From positions 1 to 64,000 of the forward strand of contig NZ_CP134062.1 of assembly GCF_031583025.1 (NCBI RefSeq): 64,000 nucleotides of DNA, written 5' to 3'. The stretch comes from Mycobacterium sp. Z3061. Lineage in GTDB: Bacteria; Actinomycetota; Actinomycetes; Mycobacteriales; Mycobacteriaceae. Shown here one piece after another: positions 1 to 15,247 of this stretch (position 1 is the first letter of the stretch; the number at the start of each line of letters is the position of its first letter). Below the pieces are notes generated by a model. The model saw only the letters and a program-made list of their open reading frames with translations. It was not told where the DNA came from and made no database searches. The translations under genes and the position numbers were made by a program.

Positions 1-1503
1 TTGACCGATGACCCTGGTTCCGGATTCGCCCCGGTATGGAACGCGGTCGTCTCCGAGCTCAACGGTGAGGCCGGCAACGGATCCGCCCTCACCACTCCGC
101 TGACCGCCCAGCAAAGGGCCTGGCTCAAACTCGTGCAACCTCTCACCATCGTCGAGGGGTTTGCTCTGCTGTCCGTTCCGAGTGTTTTCGTCCAGAACGA
201 GATCGAACGCCACCTACGCACCCCGATCACCGACGCACTGAGCCGTCGCCTGGGACAGCAGATCCAACTCGGTGTCCGCATCGCTCCCCCGCCGGCCGAC
301 GACGACGGCGTGTTCGCCGCGCCCGACTCCCCGGCCCCGATCGAGGATTCTGCGCCGGCCGAGACTCCCGTTGCCGACGACGACCAAGGCGACACCGTCG
401 TGGGTCCCGGGCAGAACTGGCCGAGTTACTTCGCTGAACGCCCGACTGCCACCGACACCGCGGCCGCCTCGGGCACCAGCCTCAACCGGCGCTATACCTT
501 CGACACGTTTGTCATCGGTTCCTCCAACCGGTTCGCGCACGCGGCGACCCTGGCGATCGCCGAGGCCCCCGCCCGCGCCTACAACCCACTGTTCATCTGG
601 GGCGAGTCTGGTTTGGGGAAAACTCATCTGCTGCACGCCGCCGGCAATTACGCCCAACGCCTGTTTCCCGGGATGCGCGTCAAATACGTCTCCACCGAGG
701 AATTCACCAACGACTTCATCAACTCGCTGCGCGATGACCGCAAGGTGTCGTTCAAGCGCAGCTACCGCGACGTCGACGTGTTGCTCGTCGACGACATTCA
801 GTTCATCGAGGGCAAGGACGGTATTCAGGAAGAGTTCTTCCATACCTTCAACACCCTGCACAACGCCAACAAGCAGATCGTCATCTCCTCCGATCGGCCG
901 CCCAAACAGCTCGCGACCCTCGAGGACCGGCTGCGCACCCGCTTCGAATGGGGACTGATCACCGACGTCCAGCCACCCGATCTCGAAACCCGCATCGCGA
1001 TCCTGCGCAAGAAAGCACAAGTCGAACGACTCGCGGTGCCCGACGATGTCCTGGAACTCATCGCCAGCAGCATCGAACGCAACATCCGCGAACTCGAGGG
1101 TGCGCTGATCCGGGTCACCGCCTTCGCATCGCTGAACAAGACTGCGATCGACAAGTCACTGGCCGAGATCGTGTTGCGCGACCTGATCGCCGACGCCAGC
1201 GGCATGCAGATCAGCGCGGCCACCATCATGGCGGCCACCGCGGAGTACTTCGACACCACCGTCGAAGAACTGCGCGGCCCGGGCAAGGCCCGCCCGCTCG
1301 CGCAGTCTCGCCAGATCGCGATGTATCTATGCCGCGAGCTCACCGACCTCTCGCTGCCCAAAATCGGGCAGGCCTTCGGCCGCGATCACACCACAGTGAT
1401 GTACGCCGAACGCAAGATCCGCAACGAGATGGCCGAGCGCCGTGAGATCTTCGACAACGTCAAGGAACTCACCACCCGGATCCGGCAGCGCTCCAAGCGC
1501 TGA
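1..1503 (+). CDS. dnaA: Chromosomal replication initiator DnaA
   Basis: This 500-residue protein is the ATP-dependent initiator that binds DnaA boxes in oriC, melts the origin and loads the replisome. The AAA+ core has Walker A GESGLGKT at residues 201-208 and Walker B VLLVDD near 260. The C-terminal DNA-binding domain shows the family signature around [17 protein letters not shown]. An acidic, proline-rich linker (about 90-150) separates the N-terminal domain from the core, as in other mycobacteria. The start is TTG at the first base, so the numbering was probably set at dnaA. Length fits the family (about 500). It is followed by the origin and dnaN, the standard actinobacterial order. Confidence 0.98.
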   Translation: MTDDPGSGFAPVWNAVVSELNGEAGNGSALTTPLTAQQRAWLKLVQPLTIVEGFALLSVPSVFVQNEIERHLRTPITDALSRRLGQQIQLGVRIAPPPADDDGVFAAPDSPAPIEDSAPAETPVADDDQGDTVVGPGQNWPSYFAERPTATDTAAASGTSLNRRYTFDTFVIGSSNRFAHAATLAIAEAPARAYNPLFIWGESGLGKTHLLHAAGNYAQRLFPGMRVKYVSTEEFTNDFINSLRDDRKVSFKRSYRDVDVLLVDDIQFIEGKDGIQEEFFHTFNTLHNANKQIVISSDRPPKQLATLEDRLRTRFEWGLITDVQPPDLETRIAILRKKAQVERLAVPDDVLELIASSIERNIRELEGALIRVTAFASLNKTAIDKSLAEIVLRDLIADASGMQISAATIMAATAEYFDTTVEELRGPGKARPLAQSRQIAMYLCRELTDLSLPKIGQAFGRDHTTVMYAERKIRNEMAERREIFDNVKELTTRIRQRSKR

Positions 1504-1596
1504 AAAGCCGTTTCAGCGCCCCTCCGCGGCAGATTTTTGCAAAAAACTTCTCTCCCTCATGTCACATGAGCACCAGCGCTGCGGTGTGGGCAGGGC

Positions 1597-1605
1597 TGTG
1601 TACAA
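1597..1605 (-). promoter_or_regulatory. DnaA box
   Basis: The reverse strand reads TTGTACACA, one mismatch from the actinobacterial DnaA box TTGTCCACA. It lies in the dnaA-dnaN gap. Confidence 0.6.
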
Positions 1606-1698
1606 CCCACCCAAACTGGAGTGCAGCACCCGTAGCGCGGTGCACATCCCCGCTTCGTCCCCAGCCGTGCACCGCGCACCACACAGCTTCCCCCGCAG

Positions 1699-1707
1699 TC
1701 ATCCACA
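1699..1707 (+). promoter_or_regulatory. DnaA box
   Basis: TCATCCACA is one mismatch from TTATCCACA. It lies about 60 bases before the AT-rich run of oriC. Confidence 0.55.
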
Positions 1708-2040
1708 ACCTGATCTGGTACGCACGCTGCGCCAAGAGCCGGCTGTCCCCAGATTGCACAGCCCTTAATACTGATATTGAAATCTCTTCGTCATTTGTTG
1801 TTTGAAGAACACGGCTGGGGAAACTCGTCGCCGACGCTGCGCGCAGCCGCCCTGCGCTCGCTTTGTCACCGTGACCGATTAGCTTTCAAGTTGGCCTCAG
1901 AAGCTCTACGGTTGTTGTTCGACTGCCGTTGCGGCCGTCGTGGCGAATCACTTCGCCGACGGCGTTCGTCACGGAGGGTCCCCAACGCCGGCGGGGGAGC
2001 TGGGCACGGATTTGGACGTCACGTTAGGTGAAGGGACGCA

Positions 2041-3237
2041 ATGGACGCGGCTACAACACGGGCTGTCACCGACTTGAAATTTCGTTTGGTGCGGGAGTCC
2101 TTCGCCGAAGCGGTGTCGTGGGTAGCCAAGAATCTGCCGTCCCGGCCGACCGTGCCGGTGCTCTCCGGAGTGTTGCTCACCGGCACCGACGACGGGCTGA
2201 CCATCTCCGGGTTCGACTACGAAGTTTCTTCCGAGGTGCAGGTCGCCGCTGAAATCGCTTCGCCGGGAAGCGTTTTGGTGTCCGGGCGGTTGTTGTCCGA
2301 CATCACCAGGGCGCTGCCCAACAAGCCGGTGGATTTCTACGTCGACGGCAACCGCGTCGCGCTGACCTGCGGAAGCGCCCGATTCTCGCTGCCGACGATG
2401 GCCGTTGAGGATTACCCGACTCTGCCGACCCTGCCGGACGAGACCGGTACGCTGCCCGCCGAGTTGTTCGCCGAGGCGATCGGGCAGGTCGCCATCGCGG
2501 CCGGCCGTGACGACACGCTGCCCATGCTGACCGGTATTCGCGTCGAGATCTCCGGGGAGACGGTGGTTTTGGCGGCGACCGACAGGTTCCGGCTGGCGGT
2601 GCGCGAGCTGACCTGGTCGGCGCTGTCGCCTGACATCGAGGCTGCGGTGCTGGTACCGGCCAAGACCCTGGCCGAGGCGGCCAAGGCCGGAGCCGACGGC
2701 TCCGAGGTCCGGTTGTCGCTGGGCGCCGGATCCGGAGTGGGCAAGGACGGACTGCTGGGCATCACCGGCAACGGCAAGCGCAGCACCACCCGGTTGCTCG
2801 ACGCGGAATTCCCGAAATTCCGCCAGTTGCTGCCGGCGGAGCACACCGCGGTGGCGACGATCAACGTGGCCGAGCTGACCGAGGCGATCAAGCTGGTGGC
2901 ACTGGTCGCCGACCGGGGCGCCCAGATCCGGATGGAATTCGCCGACGGGATGCTGCGGTTGTCGGCCGGTGCCGACGATGTCGGCCGGGCCGAGGAAGAC
3001 CTCGCGGTGGACTATGCGGGCGAACCGTTGACGATCGCGTTCAACCCGACCTACCTCACCGACGGCCTGGGCTCGCTGCACTCCGAGCGGGTGTCGTTCG
3101 GGTTCACGACGCCGGGCAAGCCGGCGTTGCTGCGGCCCGCGTCGGCAGATGACCCGGTGCCGAGTGGCAGCGGTCCGTTCGCGGCGGTGCCGACGGATTA
3201 CGTGTATCTGCTGATGCCGGTGCGGCTGCCGGGCTGA
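2041..3237 (+). CDS. dnaN: DNA polymerase III sliding clamp, beta subunit
   Basis: A 398-residue beta clamp, which dimerises into a ring around DNA and tethers DNA polymerase III and other partners. The whole length aligns with mycobacterial DnaN (about 400 residues): the N-terminal part has the segment [12 protein letters not shown] and the C-terminal part has the usual ending [10 protein letters not shown]. The ATG follows an AAGGGA ribosome site. It lies downstream of oriC and 11 bases before recF, so dnaN and recF are probably co-transcribed. Nothing unusual is seen. Confidence 0.97.
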   Translation: MDAATTRAVTDLKFRLVRESFAEAVSWVAKNLPSRPTVPVLSGVLLTGTDDGLTISGFDYEVSSEVQVAAEIASPGSVLVSGRLLSDITRALPNKPVDFYVDGNRVALTCGSARFSLPTMAVEDYPTLPTLPDETGTLPAELFAEAIGQVAIAAGRDDTLPMLTGIRVEISGETVVLAATDRFRLAVRELTWSALSPDIEAAVLVPAKTLAEAAKAGADGSEVRLSLGAGSGVGKDGLLGITGNGKRSTTRLLDAEFPKFRQLLPAEHTAVATINVAELTEAIKLVALVADRGAQIRMEFADGMLRLSAGADDVGRAEEDLAVDYAGEPLTIAFNPTYLTDGLGSLHSERVSFGFTTPGKPALLRPASADDPVPSGSGPFAAVPTDYVYLLMPVRLPG

Positions 3238-3248
3238 TCGGCCGGGGC

Positions 3249-4400
3249 GTGTACGTCCGACATTTGGCGTTGCGGGACTTCCGGTCGTGGGCCCATGCGG
3301 ACCTCGACCTGGATCCCGGGCGCACGGTGTTCGTCGGCCGCAACGGCTTTGGGAAAACCAATCTCCTTGAGGCCCTCTGGTATTCGAGCACCCTGGGTTC
3401 GCATCGGGTAGGCACCGACGCACCGTTGATCCGGGCCGGCGCCGATCGCGCGGTCGTCTCGACCATCGTGGTCAATGAGGGTCGCGAATGTGCCGTCGAC
3501 CTCGAGATCGCCGCGGGTAGGGCGAACAAGGCGCGGTTGAACCGGTCGCCGGTACGCAGCACGCGCGAGGTGGTCGGGGTGCTGCGGGCGGTGTTGTTCG
3601 CTCCGGAGGATCTGTCGCTGGTGCGCGGCGATCCTTCGGATCGCCGCCGGTATCTCGACGACTTGGCGACGGTGCGCCGACCGGTGCTGGCCGGGGTGCG
3701 TGCCGATTACGACAAGGTGCTGCGCCAGCGCACCGCCCTGCTGAAATCGTTATCGGGGGCGCGGTTCCGCGGTGATCAGGGTGCACTGGACACCCTCGAT
3801 GTGTGGGACAGCAGGCTGGCCGAGCACGGCGCGGCCTTGATGGCCGCGCGGATGGATCTGGTGAACCAGCTGGCACCCGAGGTGGAGAAGGCCTACCAAC
3901 TTCTGGCACCCGAATCACGTTCGGCGGCAATCGGTTACCGGGCCAGTACCGATTCGGTGGTGCCGGCCGCGGCTGCTGACCAGCAGTCCCTGGAAGAGAC
4001 ACTGCTGGGTGCGTTGGCCGCGCGACGGAGCGCTGAACTGGAACGCGGCGTGTGCCTGGTGGGCCCGCACCGCGACGATCTGGAACTGCGGCTGGGCGAC
4101 CAACCGGCCAAAGGGTTTGCCAGTCACGGCGAATCGTGGTCGTTTGCGGTGGCGTTGCGGCTGGCGGCCTACGAACTGTTGCGTGCCGAGGGCAGCGACC
4201 CGGTGTTGTTGCTCGACGACGTCTTTGCCGAGCTGGACACCAAACGGCGCCGCGCATTGGCCGCCGTCGCCGAATCCGCTGAGCAGGTGCTGGTTACCGC
4301 GGCGGTGTCCGAAGACATTCCCGAGGGGTGGGAAGCCAGGCGGGTACAGGTGGAACTCAACGACAGCGATCTGGGCGCGGTGTCGGAGGTGCGGCAATGA
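3249..4400 (+). CDS. recF: DNA replication and repair protein RecF
   Basis: A 383-residue SMC/ABC-type ATPase that helps load RecA at gaps during recombinational repair. Walker A GRNGFGKT is at residues 30-37, and the C-terminal Walker [12 protein letters not shown] is near 320. The GTG start gives the conserved N-terminus [14 protein letters not shown]. The stop overlaps the ATG of the next gene (ATGA at 4397-4400), pointing to translational coupling. Length matches the mycobacterial family (about 385). Confidence 0.97.
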   Translation: MYVRHLALRDFRSWAHADLDLDPGRTVFVGRNGFGKTNLLEALWYSSTLGSHRVGTDAPLIRAGADRAVVSTIVVNEGRECAVDLEIAAGRANKARLNRSPVRSTREVVGVLRAVLFAPEDLSLVRGDPSDRRRYLDDLATVRRPVLAGVRADYDKVLRQRTALLKSLSGARFRGDQGALDTLDVWDSRLAEHGAALMAARMDLVNQLAPEVEKAYQLLAPESRSAAIGYRASTDSVVPAAAADQQSLEETLLGALAARRSAELERGVCLVGPHRDDLELRLGDQPAKGFASHGESWSFAVALRLAAYELLRAEGSDPVLLLDDVFAELDTKRRRALAAVAESAEQVLVTAAVSEDIPEGWEARRVQVELNDSDLGAVSEVRQ

Positions 4401-4935
4401 CCGAGGAAAACCAGGACCAGGTGAATCAGCGCGGCCTCGATCTGGTGCGACGAACGCTGGAAGAGGCTCGCGCCGCCGCCCGCGAGCGCGGGCAGGACGA
4501 CCGGCCGCGGCCGCGCCGCCCGCTCCCCGCCGGCGCGGCGCCGGCGGCCGGCGTAGCTGGTCGGGACCGGGGCCGGATGCGCGTGATCCGCAGCCGCTGG
4601 GACGGCTCACCCGAGACCTGGCCAAGCAGCAGGGGTGGACCACTCACGTCGCCGAAGGCACGGTCTTCGGTCATTGGACATCGGTGGTCGGCGCGCAGAT
4701 CGCCGAGCATGCGACGCCGTCCGCCCTCAACGAAGGGGTGCTCAGCGTCACCGCCGAATCCACCGCCTGGGCGACGCAGTTGCGACTCATGCAGGCACAG
4801 CTGCTCGCCAAGATCGCCGCTGCCGTCGGCAACGGTGTGGTGACATCGTTGAAAATCACCGGCCCGGCCGCGCCGTCGTGGCGCAAGGGGCCTCGTCACA
4901 TCGCCGGCCGGGGCCCCCGCGACACCTACGGTTAG
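4397..4935 (+). pseudogene. DUF721 protein (Rv0004 type), apparent frameshift
   Basis: This gene lies between recF and gyrB, where actinobacteria carry a DUF721 protein of unknown function, DciA-like in N-terminal family terms. The conserved N-terminus ([22 protein letters not shown]) is read in the frame starting at 4397. The conserved C-terminal half (from [20 protein letters not shown] to [15 protein letters not shown]) is in another frame ending at 4935. The switch falls in the very GC-rich stretch at about 4500-4555 and needs one lost base or two gained. Both halves look well conserved, so either the assembly has an error or the gene was broken very recently. The ATG overlaps the recF stop. 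Confidence 0.8.
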
Positions 4936-5116
4936 GCTCGATCCACTGAGTGAACGGGACGCGAACCACAGCCGTCTCAGAGCCGCCAGAAATTGACGAA
5001 CCCATATCTGGAACGTCGGGACGCGGCTACAGCGAAGAAATTGAGCGCACGGCGCAATCAGATAGGCGGAAACGCGGCCACAAAATCGGTGCTGACGGTG
5101 CTTCACGGTAGAGTAG

Positions 5117-7213
<2,097 letters not shown>

Positions 7214-7257
7214 CCCCAGTCCGCGTTCCCTTTTCTGATGAGAGCAATGAGGAATAA

Positions 7258-11025
<3,768 letters not shown>

Positions 11026-11097
11026 CCGGGCGGGGGGTCGGCACGGCGCGAACCCGGCATAGACTCAGCTACCTGAGCAGACATGTTAGGAGTCGGG

Positions 11098-11946
11098 GTG
11101 AGTTCACCGAACGAGCCGGGCGGCCCCAGTCAGGGCGACAACCCGAACGGGGACGGATGGGGCGAGCGCGCCGGTGCGCACCGCGCGACCACGGGTCCCG
11201 GCCGCCTTCCGGAGGGCGCAGACGCGCCGCCGTGGCAGCGGGGTGCCACCCGCGCGGGGTCTCAAACCGGGTCTCGGCCGGCGGCTGACCCACCCACCGA
11301 CGTCCGGACGCCGACCAGTTCGGAAGCTCGGCTGAACCGTTTCATCTCCGGGACGTCGGCACCGACGCCCGGCCCACAGGCGGAGGTCCCAGCCGTGCGT
11401 AGTGAAAACCCACCCGCCGAGGCGTATGCCAGCGAACTGCCGGACCTCTCCGGCCCGATCCCGCGGGCTACCCAACGCAAGCCTGAACGTCCCGCCGACA
11501 CACCCGCGTCGTCGACGAGTCGCCCGGCCGCCGGGGAAGCGCGGGAGGCGCGCGGGGTTGCGGTGGGGTCCCGGCGCGGCCGCGGGCCGGTGCGGGCCAG
11601 CATGCAGATCCGGCGCATCGACCCCTGGAGCACCCTGAAGGTGTCGCTGCTGCTGTCGGTGGCGTTGTTCTTCGTCTGGATGATCGCGGTGGCGTTCCTC
11701 TACCTGGTGCTCGGTGGCATGGGCGTGTGGTCGAAACTGAACAGCAATGTCGGCGACCTGCTGAACAACACCAGCGGTAGCAGCGGCGAACTCGTCTCGA
11801 GCGGAACCATTTTCGGCGGCGCCGTGCTGATCGGTCTGGTCAATATCGTGCTGATGACCGCGATGGCCACCATCGCCGCATTCGTCTACAACCTGACGAC
11901 CGACCTGATCGGTGGGATCGAAGTGACACTGGCAGATCGGGACTAG
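11098..11946 (+). CDS. DUF3566 membrane protein (Rv0007 type)
   Basis: A 282-residue membrane protein of unknown function that follows gyrA in mycobacteria. The first 165 or so residues are proline/serine/arginine-rich and probably disordered. A conserved [20 protein letters not shown] segment then leads into two hydrophobic stretches, about 182-206 and 242-270 ([18 protein letters not shown] and [12 protein letters not shown]). These fit a small two-pass membrane domain with a cytosolic N-terminus. I choose GTG 11098 over the ATG at 11083 because TAGGAG sits six bases upstream and the protein then begins like its relatives (SSPNEPGG). No enzymatic motif is visible. Confidence 0.88.
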   Translation: MSSPNEPGGPSQGDNPNGDGWGERAGAHRATTGPGRLPEGADAPPWQRGATRAGSQTGSRPAADPPTDVRTPTSSEARLNRFISGTSAPTPGPQAEVPAVRSENPPAEAYASELPDLSGPIPRATQRKPERPADTPASSTSRPAAGEAREARGVAVGSRRGRGPVRASMQIRRIDPWSTLKVSLLLSVALFFVWMIAVAFLYLVLGGMGVWSKLNSNVGDLLNNTSGSSGELVSSGTIFGGAVLIGLVNIVLMTAMATIAAFVYNLTTDLIGGIEVTLADRD

Positions 11947-12013
11947 ACGGGATGCGTTTTGGGAGTCAGGCGGCCGGTGCGGTAATCTCGTCGCTCGGCC
12001 GTACTGGCAGTAC

Positions 12014-12087
12014 GGGCCTATAGCTCAGGCGGTTAGAGCGCTTCGCTGATAACGAAGAGGTCGGAGGTTCGAGTCCTCCTAGGCCCA
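12014..12087 (+). tRNA. tRNA-Ile (GAT)
   Basis: The 74-base cloverleaf has acceptor arms GGGCCTA and TAGGCCC. The anticodon arm CTTCG-CTGATAA-CGAAG presents GAT, and the T arm contains GGTTCGAGTCC. The discriminator base is A12087; CCA is not encoded. Confidence 0.97.
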
Positions 12088-12092
12088 CGATC

Positions 12093-12254
12093 ATGTGCCC
12101 GTCAAGACGTCGTGTGAAATTCGCGCTGCCGCTGGCAGCGGCCGCCGCAGTGGGTGCGGCGGCGGTGGTTCGTTCGCGGCGCGACGTCGAGGTCTGGCAT
12201 GTGGCGCCCGATCAGACCCCTGGCGACCGGCCGGACAACCCAGAGGGGCCTTAG
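12093..12254 (+). CDS. Small basic/alanine-rich protein, DLW-39-like
   Basis: A 53-codon reading frame fills the gap between tRNA-Ile and tRNA-Ala, and its TAG stop lies inside the first bases of tRNA-Ala. The product starts MCPSRRRVKFALPLAAAA, has one hydrophobic alanine-rich segment (about residues 10-27), then a charged tail RSRRDVEVWHVAPDQTPGD. Size, hydrophobic N-terminus and the acidic-W motif resemble the actinobacterial DLW-39 family of tiny proteins, which I recall being annotated beside these tRNA genes. A GTG start at 12114 would give a shorter form. Function is unknown. Confidence 0.6.
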   Translation: MCPSRRRVKFALPLAAAAAVGAAAVVRSRRDVEVWHVAPDQTPGDRPDNPEGP

Positions 12255-12317
12255 CTCAGTTGGTAGAGCACCGCCTTTGCAAGGCGGGTGTCAGGGGTTC
12301 GATTCCCCTAGGCTCCA
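12245..12317 (+). tRNA. tRNA-Ala (TGC)
   Basis: The 73-base cloverleaf has acceptor arms GGGGCCT and AGGCTCC (one G-U pair) and a D arm TAGCTCAGTTGGTAGAGCA. The anticodon arm CCGCC-TTTGCAA-GGCGG presents TGC. The first ten bases overlap the stop of the small upstream gene. Confidence 0.97.
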
Positions 12318-12358
12318 CAAGTTTCAAGTCCCGTCAGCGCGGCCTTGACAGCGACCGA

Positions 12359-12787
12359 CTACGGCCGCGGCTGCACGTCCACGCTGGGCGGGCGAGGTGA
12401 AGGCTCCGGCTTCGACGAGCGCCGCACCACGCTGAAGGCGACCGCGCCGCCAGCCAGGACCACGACGGTCGCTGCACCCGCGATCAGCCACGGCTTCTTG
12501 CTGCGGCGCTGATTGCGGCGCGCCTCCTGCAGCAACTGGGGCAGGCTGGCAGCCACTTCCTGAGCGGCCGCGAGTTCCTGGCCGATCGTCTCCTGGGCGG
12601 CCGCGATCTCCCGCGCCAACCGGCCTTCCCGGTAGCGGCGGCGAACTTCCGCCGCGGTGGAGTGCGCCGATTGCACACCGAGGCCGACCACGCCGCGGGT
12701 GACGTCCACCGGTCCCACCGCCGAATAGGTCAGGCCCCGGGTCAGTCGCTCGCGTGGTGTCAACGAGGCTTCCGCCTTCTGGCTCAT
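12359..12787 (-). CDS. cwsA: Cell wall synthesis protein CwsA
   Basis: A 142-residue protein matching mycobacterial CwsA (Rv0008c), described as a partner of CrgA and Wag31 that affects cell division and polar growth. It has a soluble helical N-terminal part rich in Ala/Glu/Arg (about 40-100, probable coiled coil) and one transmembrane segment near 103-122 ([21 protein letters not shown]). A short Pro/Arg-rich tail follows. It is transcribed leftward, divergent from ppiA. Its closeness to crgA fits a role in the divisome/elongasome. Confidence 0.9.
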   Translation of the reverse strand: MSQKAEASLTPRERLTRGLTYSAVGPVDVTRGVVGLGVQSAHSTAAEVRRRYREGRLAREIAAAQETIGQELAAAQEVAASLPQLLQEARRNQRRSKKPWLIAGAATVVVLAGGAVAFSVVRRSSKPEPSPRPPSVDVQPRP

Positions 12788-12909
12788 CTGCCGCCTTTCG
12801 ATGTACTGCTCAAGTCCTACGCAGTCCTATCAGGTGGCGAGGCCCTAGAGCTAGAGGGTGCCGCCGGGCGTGCCGCCGACGGCACCGGCTGCGGGACGGG
12901 CCACCGGTA

Positions 12910-13458
12910 GTGGCAGACTGTGATGCCGTGACTAACAGCCCCATTCAGACCGCTACCGCCACGCTGCACACCAATCGCGGAGACATCAAGGTCGCCCTGT
13001 TCGGGAACCACGCGCCCAAGACCGTCGCCAACTTCGTCGGCCTGGCGCAGGGCACCAAGGAGTACTCGACCCAGAACGCGTCGGGTGGTCCGTCAGGCCC
13101 GTTCTATGACGGCGCGGTCTTCCACCGGGTGATCCGGGGCTTCATGATCCAGGGCGGCGACCCGACCGGCACCGGCCGCGGCGGCCCCGGCTACAAGTTC
13201 GCTGACGAGTTCCACCCCGAGCTGCAGTTCGACCGTCCGTACCTGCTCGCGATGGCCAACGCCGGCCCGGGCACCAACGGCTCCCAGTTCTTCATCACCG
13301 TCGGCCCCACCCCGCACCTGAACCGGCGCCACACGATCTTCGGTGAGGTCATCGACCCCGACTCGCAGGGCGTCGTCGACGCGATCGCCACCACGCAGAC
13401 CGACGGCAACGACCGTCCCACCAACCCGGTCGTCATCGAGTCGATCACCATTTCCTGA
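12910..13458 (+). CDS. ppiA: Peptidyl-prolyl cis-trans isomerase A (cyclophilin)
   Basis: A 182-residue cyclophilin that speeds cis-trans isomerisation of proline peptide bonds. Family motifs are present: [14 protein letters not shown] with the catalytic arginine, and [15 protein letters not shown] in the substrate-binding groove. The GTG at 12910 gives the N-terminus [11 protein letters not shown], the same length and beginning as M. tuberculosis PpiA. The frame stays open further upstream, but that part overlaps cwsA and is not conserved. No signal peptide is visible, so it is probably cytosolic. Confidence 0.95.
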   Translation: MADCDAVTNSPIQTATATLHTNRGDIKVALFGNHAPKTVANFVGLAQGTKEYSTQNASGGPSGPFYDGAVFHRVIRGFMIQGGDPTGTGRGGPGYKFADEFHPELQFDRPYLLAMANAGPGTNGSQFFITVGPTPHLNRRHTIFGEVIDPDSQGVVDAIATTQTDGNDRPTNPVVIESITIS

Positions 13459-13466
13459 CCGGCCCA

Positions 13467-13497
13467 CGGCGAGCGCGCCTGCGACGCGCGCTCGCCG
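13467..13497. terminator. GC-rich hairpin between convergent genes
   Basis: A perfect 12-bp stem (CGGCGAGCGCGC and GCGCGCTCGCCG) with a 7-base loop lies between the ends of ppiA and the convergent PH-domain gene. There is no T run. It is probably a bidirectional terminator or transcript end stabiliser. Confidence 0.55.
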
Positions 13498-13506
13498 AAC
13501 TGAACG

Positions 13507-13920
13507 TCAGCCCGCGTAACCCGCGTCGGTGAGCGCGTCCAGCACTTCCAGCGGGTCGGTGCCCAGGTCCCAGCGGGACAGGATCAGCAGCCCGCCGTCG
13601 ACGGTCTCGAACTCGAGCAGGCGCACCCGGCGTCCGTGCCGGCGGAACTCCGAGATGCGAATGATCTTGAGGACGTCTCGGCTGAACACCTGCGTGCGGA
13701 ACCAGCCGCGCACCGCCAGACCCTCGGGCGTGATTGCCAGCTTGGGCCGCGCGTGCCACGATGCCGCAGCAAACAGGAGCAGACCCGCAGCGGCAATCCC
13801 GGCGATTACCCGGCCCGGCGGGTCTGTGACCAGCGTCACAGTCGCGGTAGCCAGCAAGACGCCGCCGATCGCGCAACCAGCAATTCCCGCCGTCTGCGGC
13901 GCCCACTCAGTTTGCTGCAT
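13507..13920 (-). CDS. PH-domain membrane protein (Rv0010c type)
   Basis: A 137-residue protein with two hydrophobic stretches in the first 60 residues (IAGCAIGGVLLATATVTLV and VIAGIAAAGLLLFAAASW). A bacterial pleckstrin-homology-like domain follows (LAITPEGLAVRGWFRTQVF to LSRWDLGTDPLEVLDAL). It matches Rv0010c in sequence and place. The start is set at the ATG giving MQQTEWAPQT; the frame is open eight codons further but those are not conserved. It reads toward ppiA, convergent across the hairpin at 13467-13497. Function is unknown. Confidence 0.85.
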   Translation of the reverse strand: MQQTEWAPQTAGIAGCAIGGVLLATATVTLVTDPPGRVIAGIAAAGLLLFAAASWHARPKLAITPEGLAVRGWFRTQVFSRDVLKIIRISEFRRHGRRVRLLEFETVDGGLLILSRWDLGTDPLEVLDALTDAGYAG

Positions 13921-14088
13921 ACCCGACTGAGCCCCCCTCACCACGGCAGATCCGGTTATCCACAGACGCTATCAACAGTGGGGATGAATCACACGCGTGT
14001 GATTGGGTGACCGGAAGGTTGCTGGCGCGCCGACGGAATAATCACAAAATGAATGCATTACGCCCGCGTCAATCCCTGTCCCGGCCGC

Positions 14089-14370
14089 TCAGTGCCAGCG
14101 CATCGTGAGCAACAACCCGGTGATCATGAAAGCGAAGGCGATCGCGTAGTTCCACGGACCCAGTTCCGCCATCCAGTGCAGCGCCGCGGGGGCCTGCGGA
14201 CCGTAGGCGGCCAGCTGGAACACCATCAACCAGACCAGGCCGATCAGCATCAGCCCGATGAACAAGGCGACGAACCACACGCTCGACGGTCCGACCTTGA
14301 CTTTCACCGGAGTCCGGCTGACCGCGGAGACGGTGAAGTCGTTCTTCTTGCGGACCTTCGACTTGGGCAT
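14089..14370 (-). CDS. crgA: Cell division protein CrgA
   Basis: A 93-residue two-pass membrane protein, the length known for mycobacterial CrgA. CrgA is reported to bind FtsZ, FtsI/FtsQ, PBPA and CwsA and to stabilise the divisome. The cytosolic N-terminus is basic ([11 protein letters not shown]). Membrane segments are at about 31-52 ([20 protein letters not shown]) and 70-90 ([17 protein letters not shown]). It is divergent from the DUF881 gene, with a 98-base shared upstream region. Confidence 0.95.
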   Translation of the reverse strand: MPKSKVRKKNDFTVSAVSRTPVKVKVGPSSVWFVALFIGLMLIGLVWLMVFQLAAYGPQAPAALHWMAELGPWNYAIAFAFMITGLLLTMRWH

Positions 14371-14468
14371 GTGTACCTCTGATACCTCAACAAAGTGCGG
14401 GACGGGTGCAACGATTACGGTTGCATGCAGGTAGAGCTCGGATACGAGACTAGCCCACAGGAGACACC

Positions 14469-15212
14469 ATGATCGATCGGCGCCGTTCGCCGTGGCGCTT
14501 CGGTGTGCCTTTGGTCTGTCTGCTGGCCGGACTGCTGCTGGCCGCCACCCACGGTGTCTCCGGCGGCGCGGAGATCCGCCGCAGCGATGCGCCCCGCCTG
14601 GTCGACCTGGTCCGCGAAACGCGCACCTCGGTCAGCCACCTCGATTCCGAGCGGGAGGCCCTGACCAGGAAGATCGACGCCGCGCACGGCCGGTCCTCGG
14701 ACGTCGCACTGAAGGCGATGCTGAAGCGGGCCGCGGAGCTGGCCGCCGACGCGGACATGAACCCGGTGCACGGCCCCGGCCTGGTGGTCGTTCTCAACGA
14801 TGCCCAGCGCGACGCCAACGGCCGGTTCCCGCGTGACGCCACACCTGACGACCTGGTCGTGCACCAGCAGGACATCGACGGGGTGCTCAACGCGATGTGG
14901 AGTGCCGGCGCCGAGGCGATCCAGATGCAGGACCAGCGGATCATCGCCAGCTCGGTGGTCCGGTGCGTCGGCAATACACTGCTGCTGAACGGGCGGACTT
15001 ACAGCCCGCCGTATTCCATCACCGCGATCGGCAACGCCACGGCCATGCAGGCGGCCCTGGCCGCCGCTCCCCTGGTGGCGCTGTACAAGCAGTACGTGGT
15101 CCGCTTCGGCCTGGGCTACCGGGAGGACGTCAAGCCCGACGTCGCTGTGGTCGGTCACGCCGAACCGGTGCGCCTGCACTTCGCGCAGCCGATCGGCCCG
15201 ATCGGCTACTGA
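14469..15212 (+). CDS. DUF881 membrane-anchored protein (Rv0012 type)
   Basis: A 247-residue protein with one N-terminal hydrophobic segment (about 12-31, [21 protein letters not shown]). A short heptad-like helical stretch follows, then the conserved DUF881 domain ([46 protein letters not shown]). DUF881 genes often sit by cell-division genes in actinobacteria, but their role is unknown. The ATG at 14469 is preceded by CAGGAGACACC, a good ribosome site. It is divergent from crgA and 35 bases ahead of the glutamine amidotransferase gene. Confidence 0.9.
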   Translation: MIDRRRSPWRFGVPLVCLLAGLLLAATHGVSGGAEIRRSDAPRLVDLVRETRTSVSHLDSEREALTRKIDAAHGRSSDVALKAMLKRAAELAADADMNPVHGPGLVVVLNDAQRDANGRFPRDATPDDLVVHQQDIDGVLNAMWSAGAEAIQMQDQRIIASSVVRCVGNTLLLNGRTYSPPYSITAIGNATAMQAALAAAPLVALYKQYVVRFGLGYREDVKPDVAVVGHAEPVRLHFAQPIGPIGY

Positions 15213-15247
15213 CCGCAGCCGTCCACAGCGGGCGGTAACCTGTCACG

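Larger units (their letters stand above)
1504..2040. other. oriC: oriC region (dnaA-dnaN intergenic)
   Basis: This 537-base gap between dnaA and dnaN has no convincing gene and sits where mycobacterial oriC lies. It contains matches to the actinobacterial DnaA box (TTGTCCACA type): TGTGTACAA at 1597-1605 (reverse strand TTGTACACA), TCATCCACA at 1699-1707, and a weaker CTGTCCCCA at 1743-1751. An AT-richer run follows at about 1766-1805 (contains TTAATACTGATATTGAAAT), a candidate unwinding element. The part next to dnaN should also carry the dnaN promoter. Position and boxes are seen; origin function is inferred from the family pattern. Confidence 0.88.

Noticed and set aside
214-1020. Long open frame opposite dnaA
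   Set aside because: It mirrors the conserved dnaA codons in a high-GC genome and has no family resemblance.
5092-5114. CTGACG and TAGAGT as a gyrB promoter
   Set aside because: Spacing is only 11 bases, too short for a sigma-70-type promoter.
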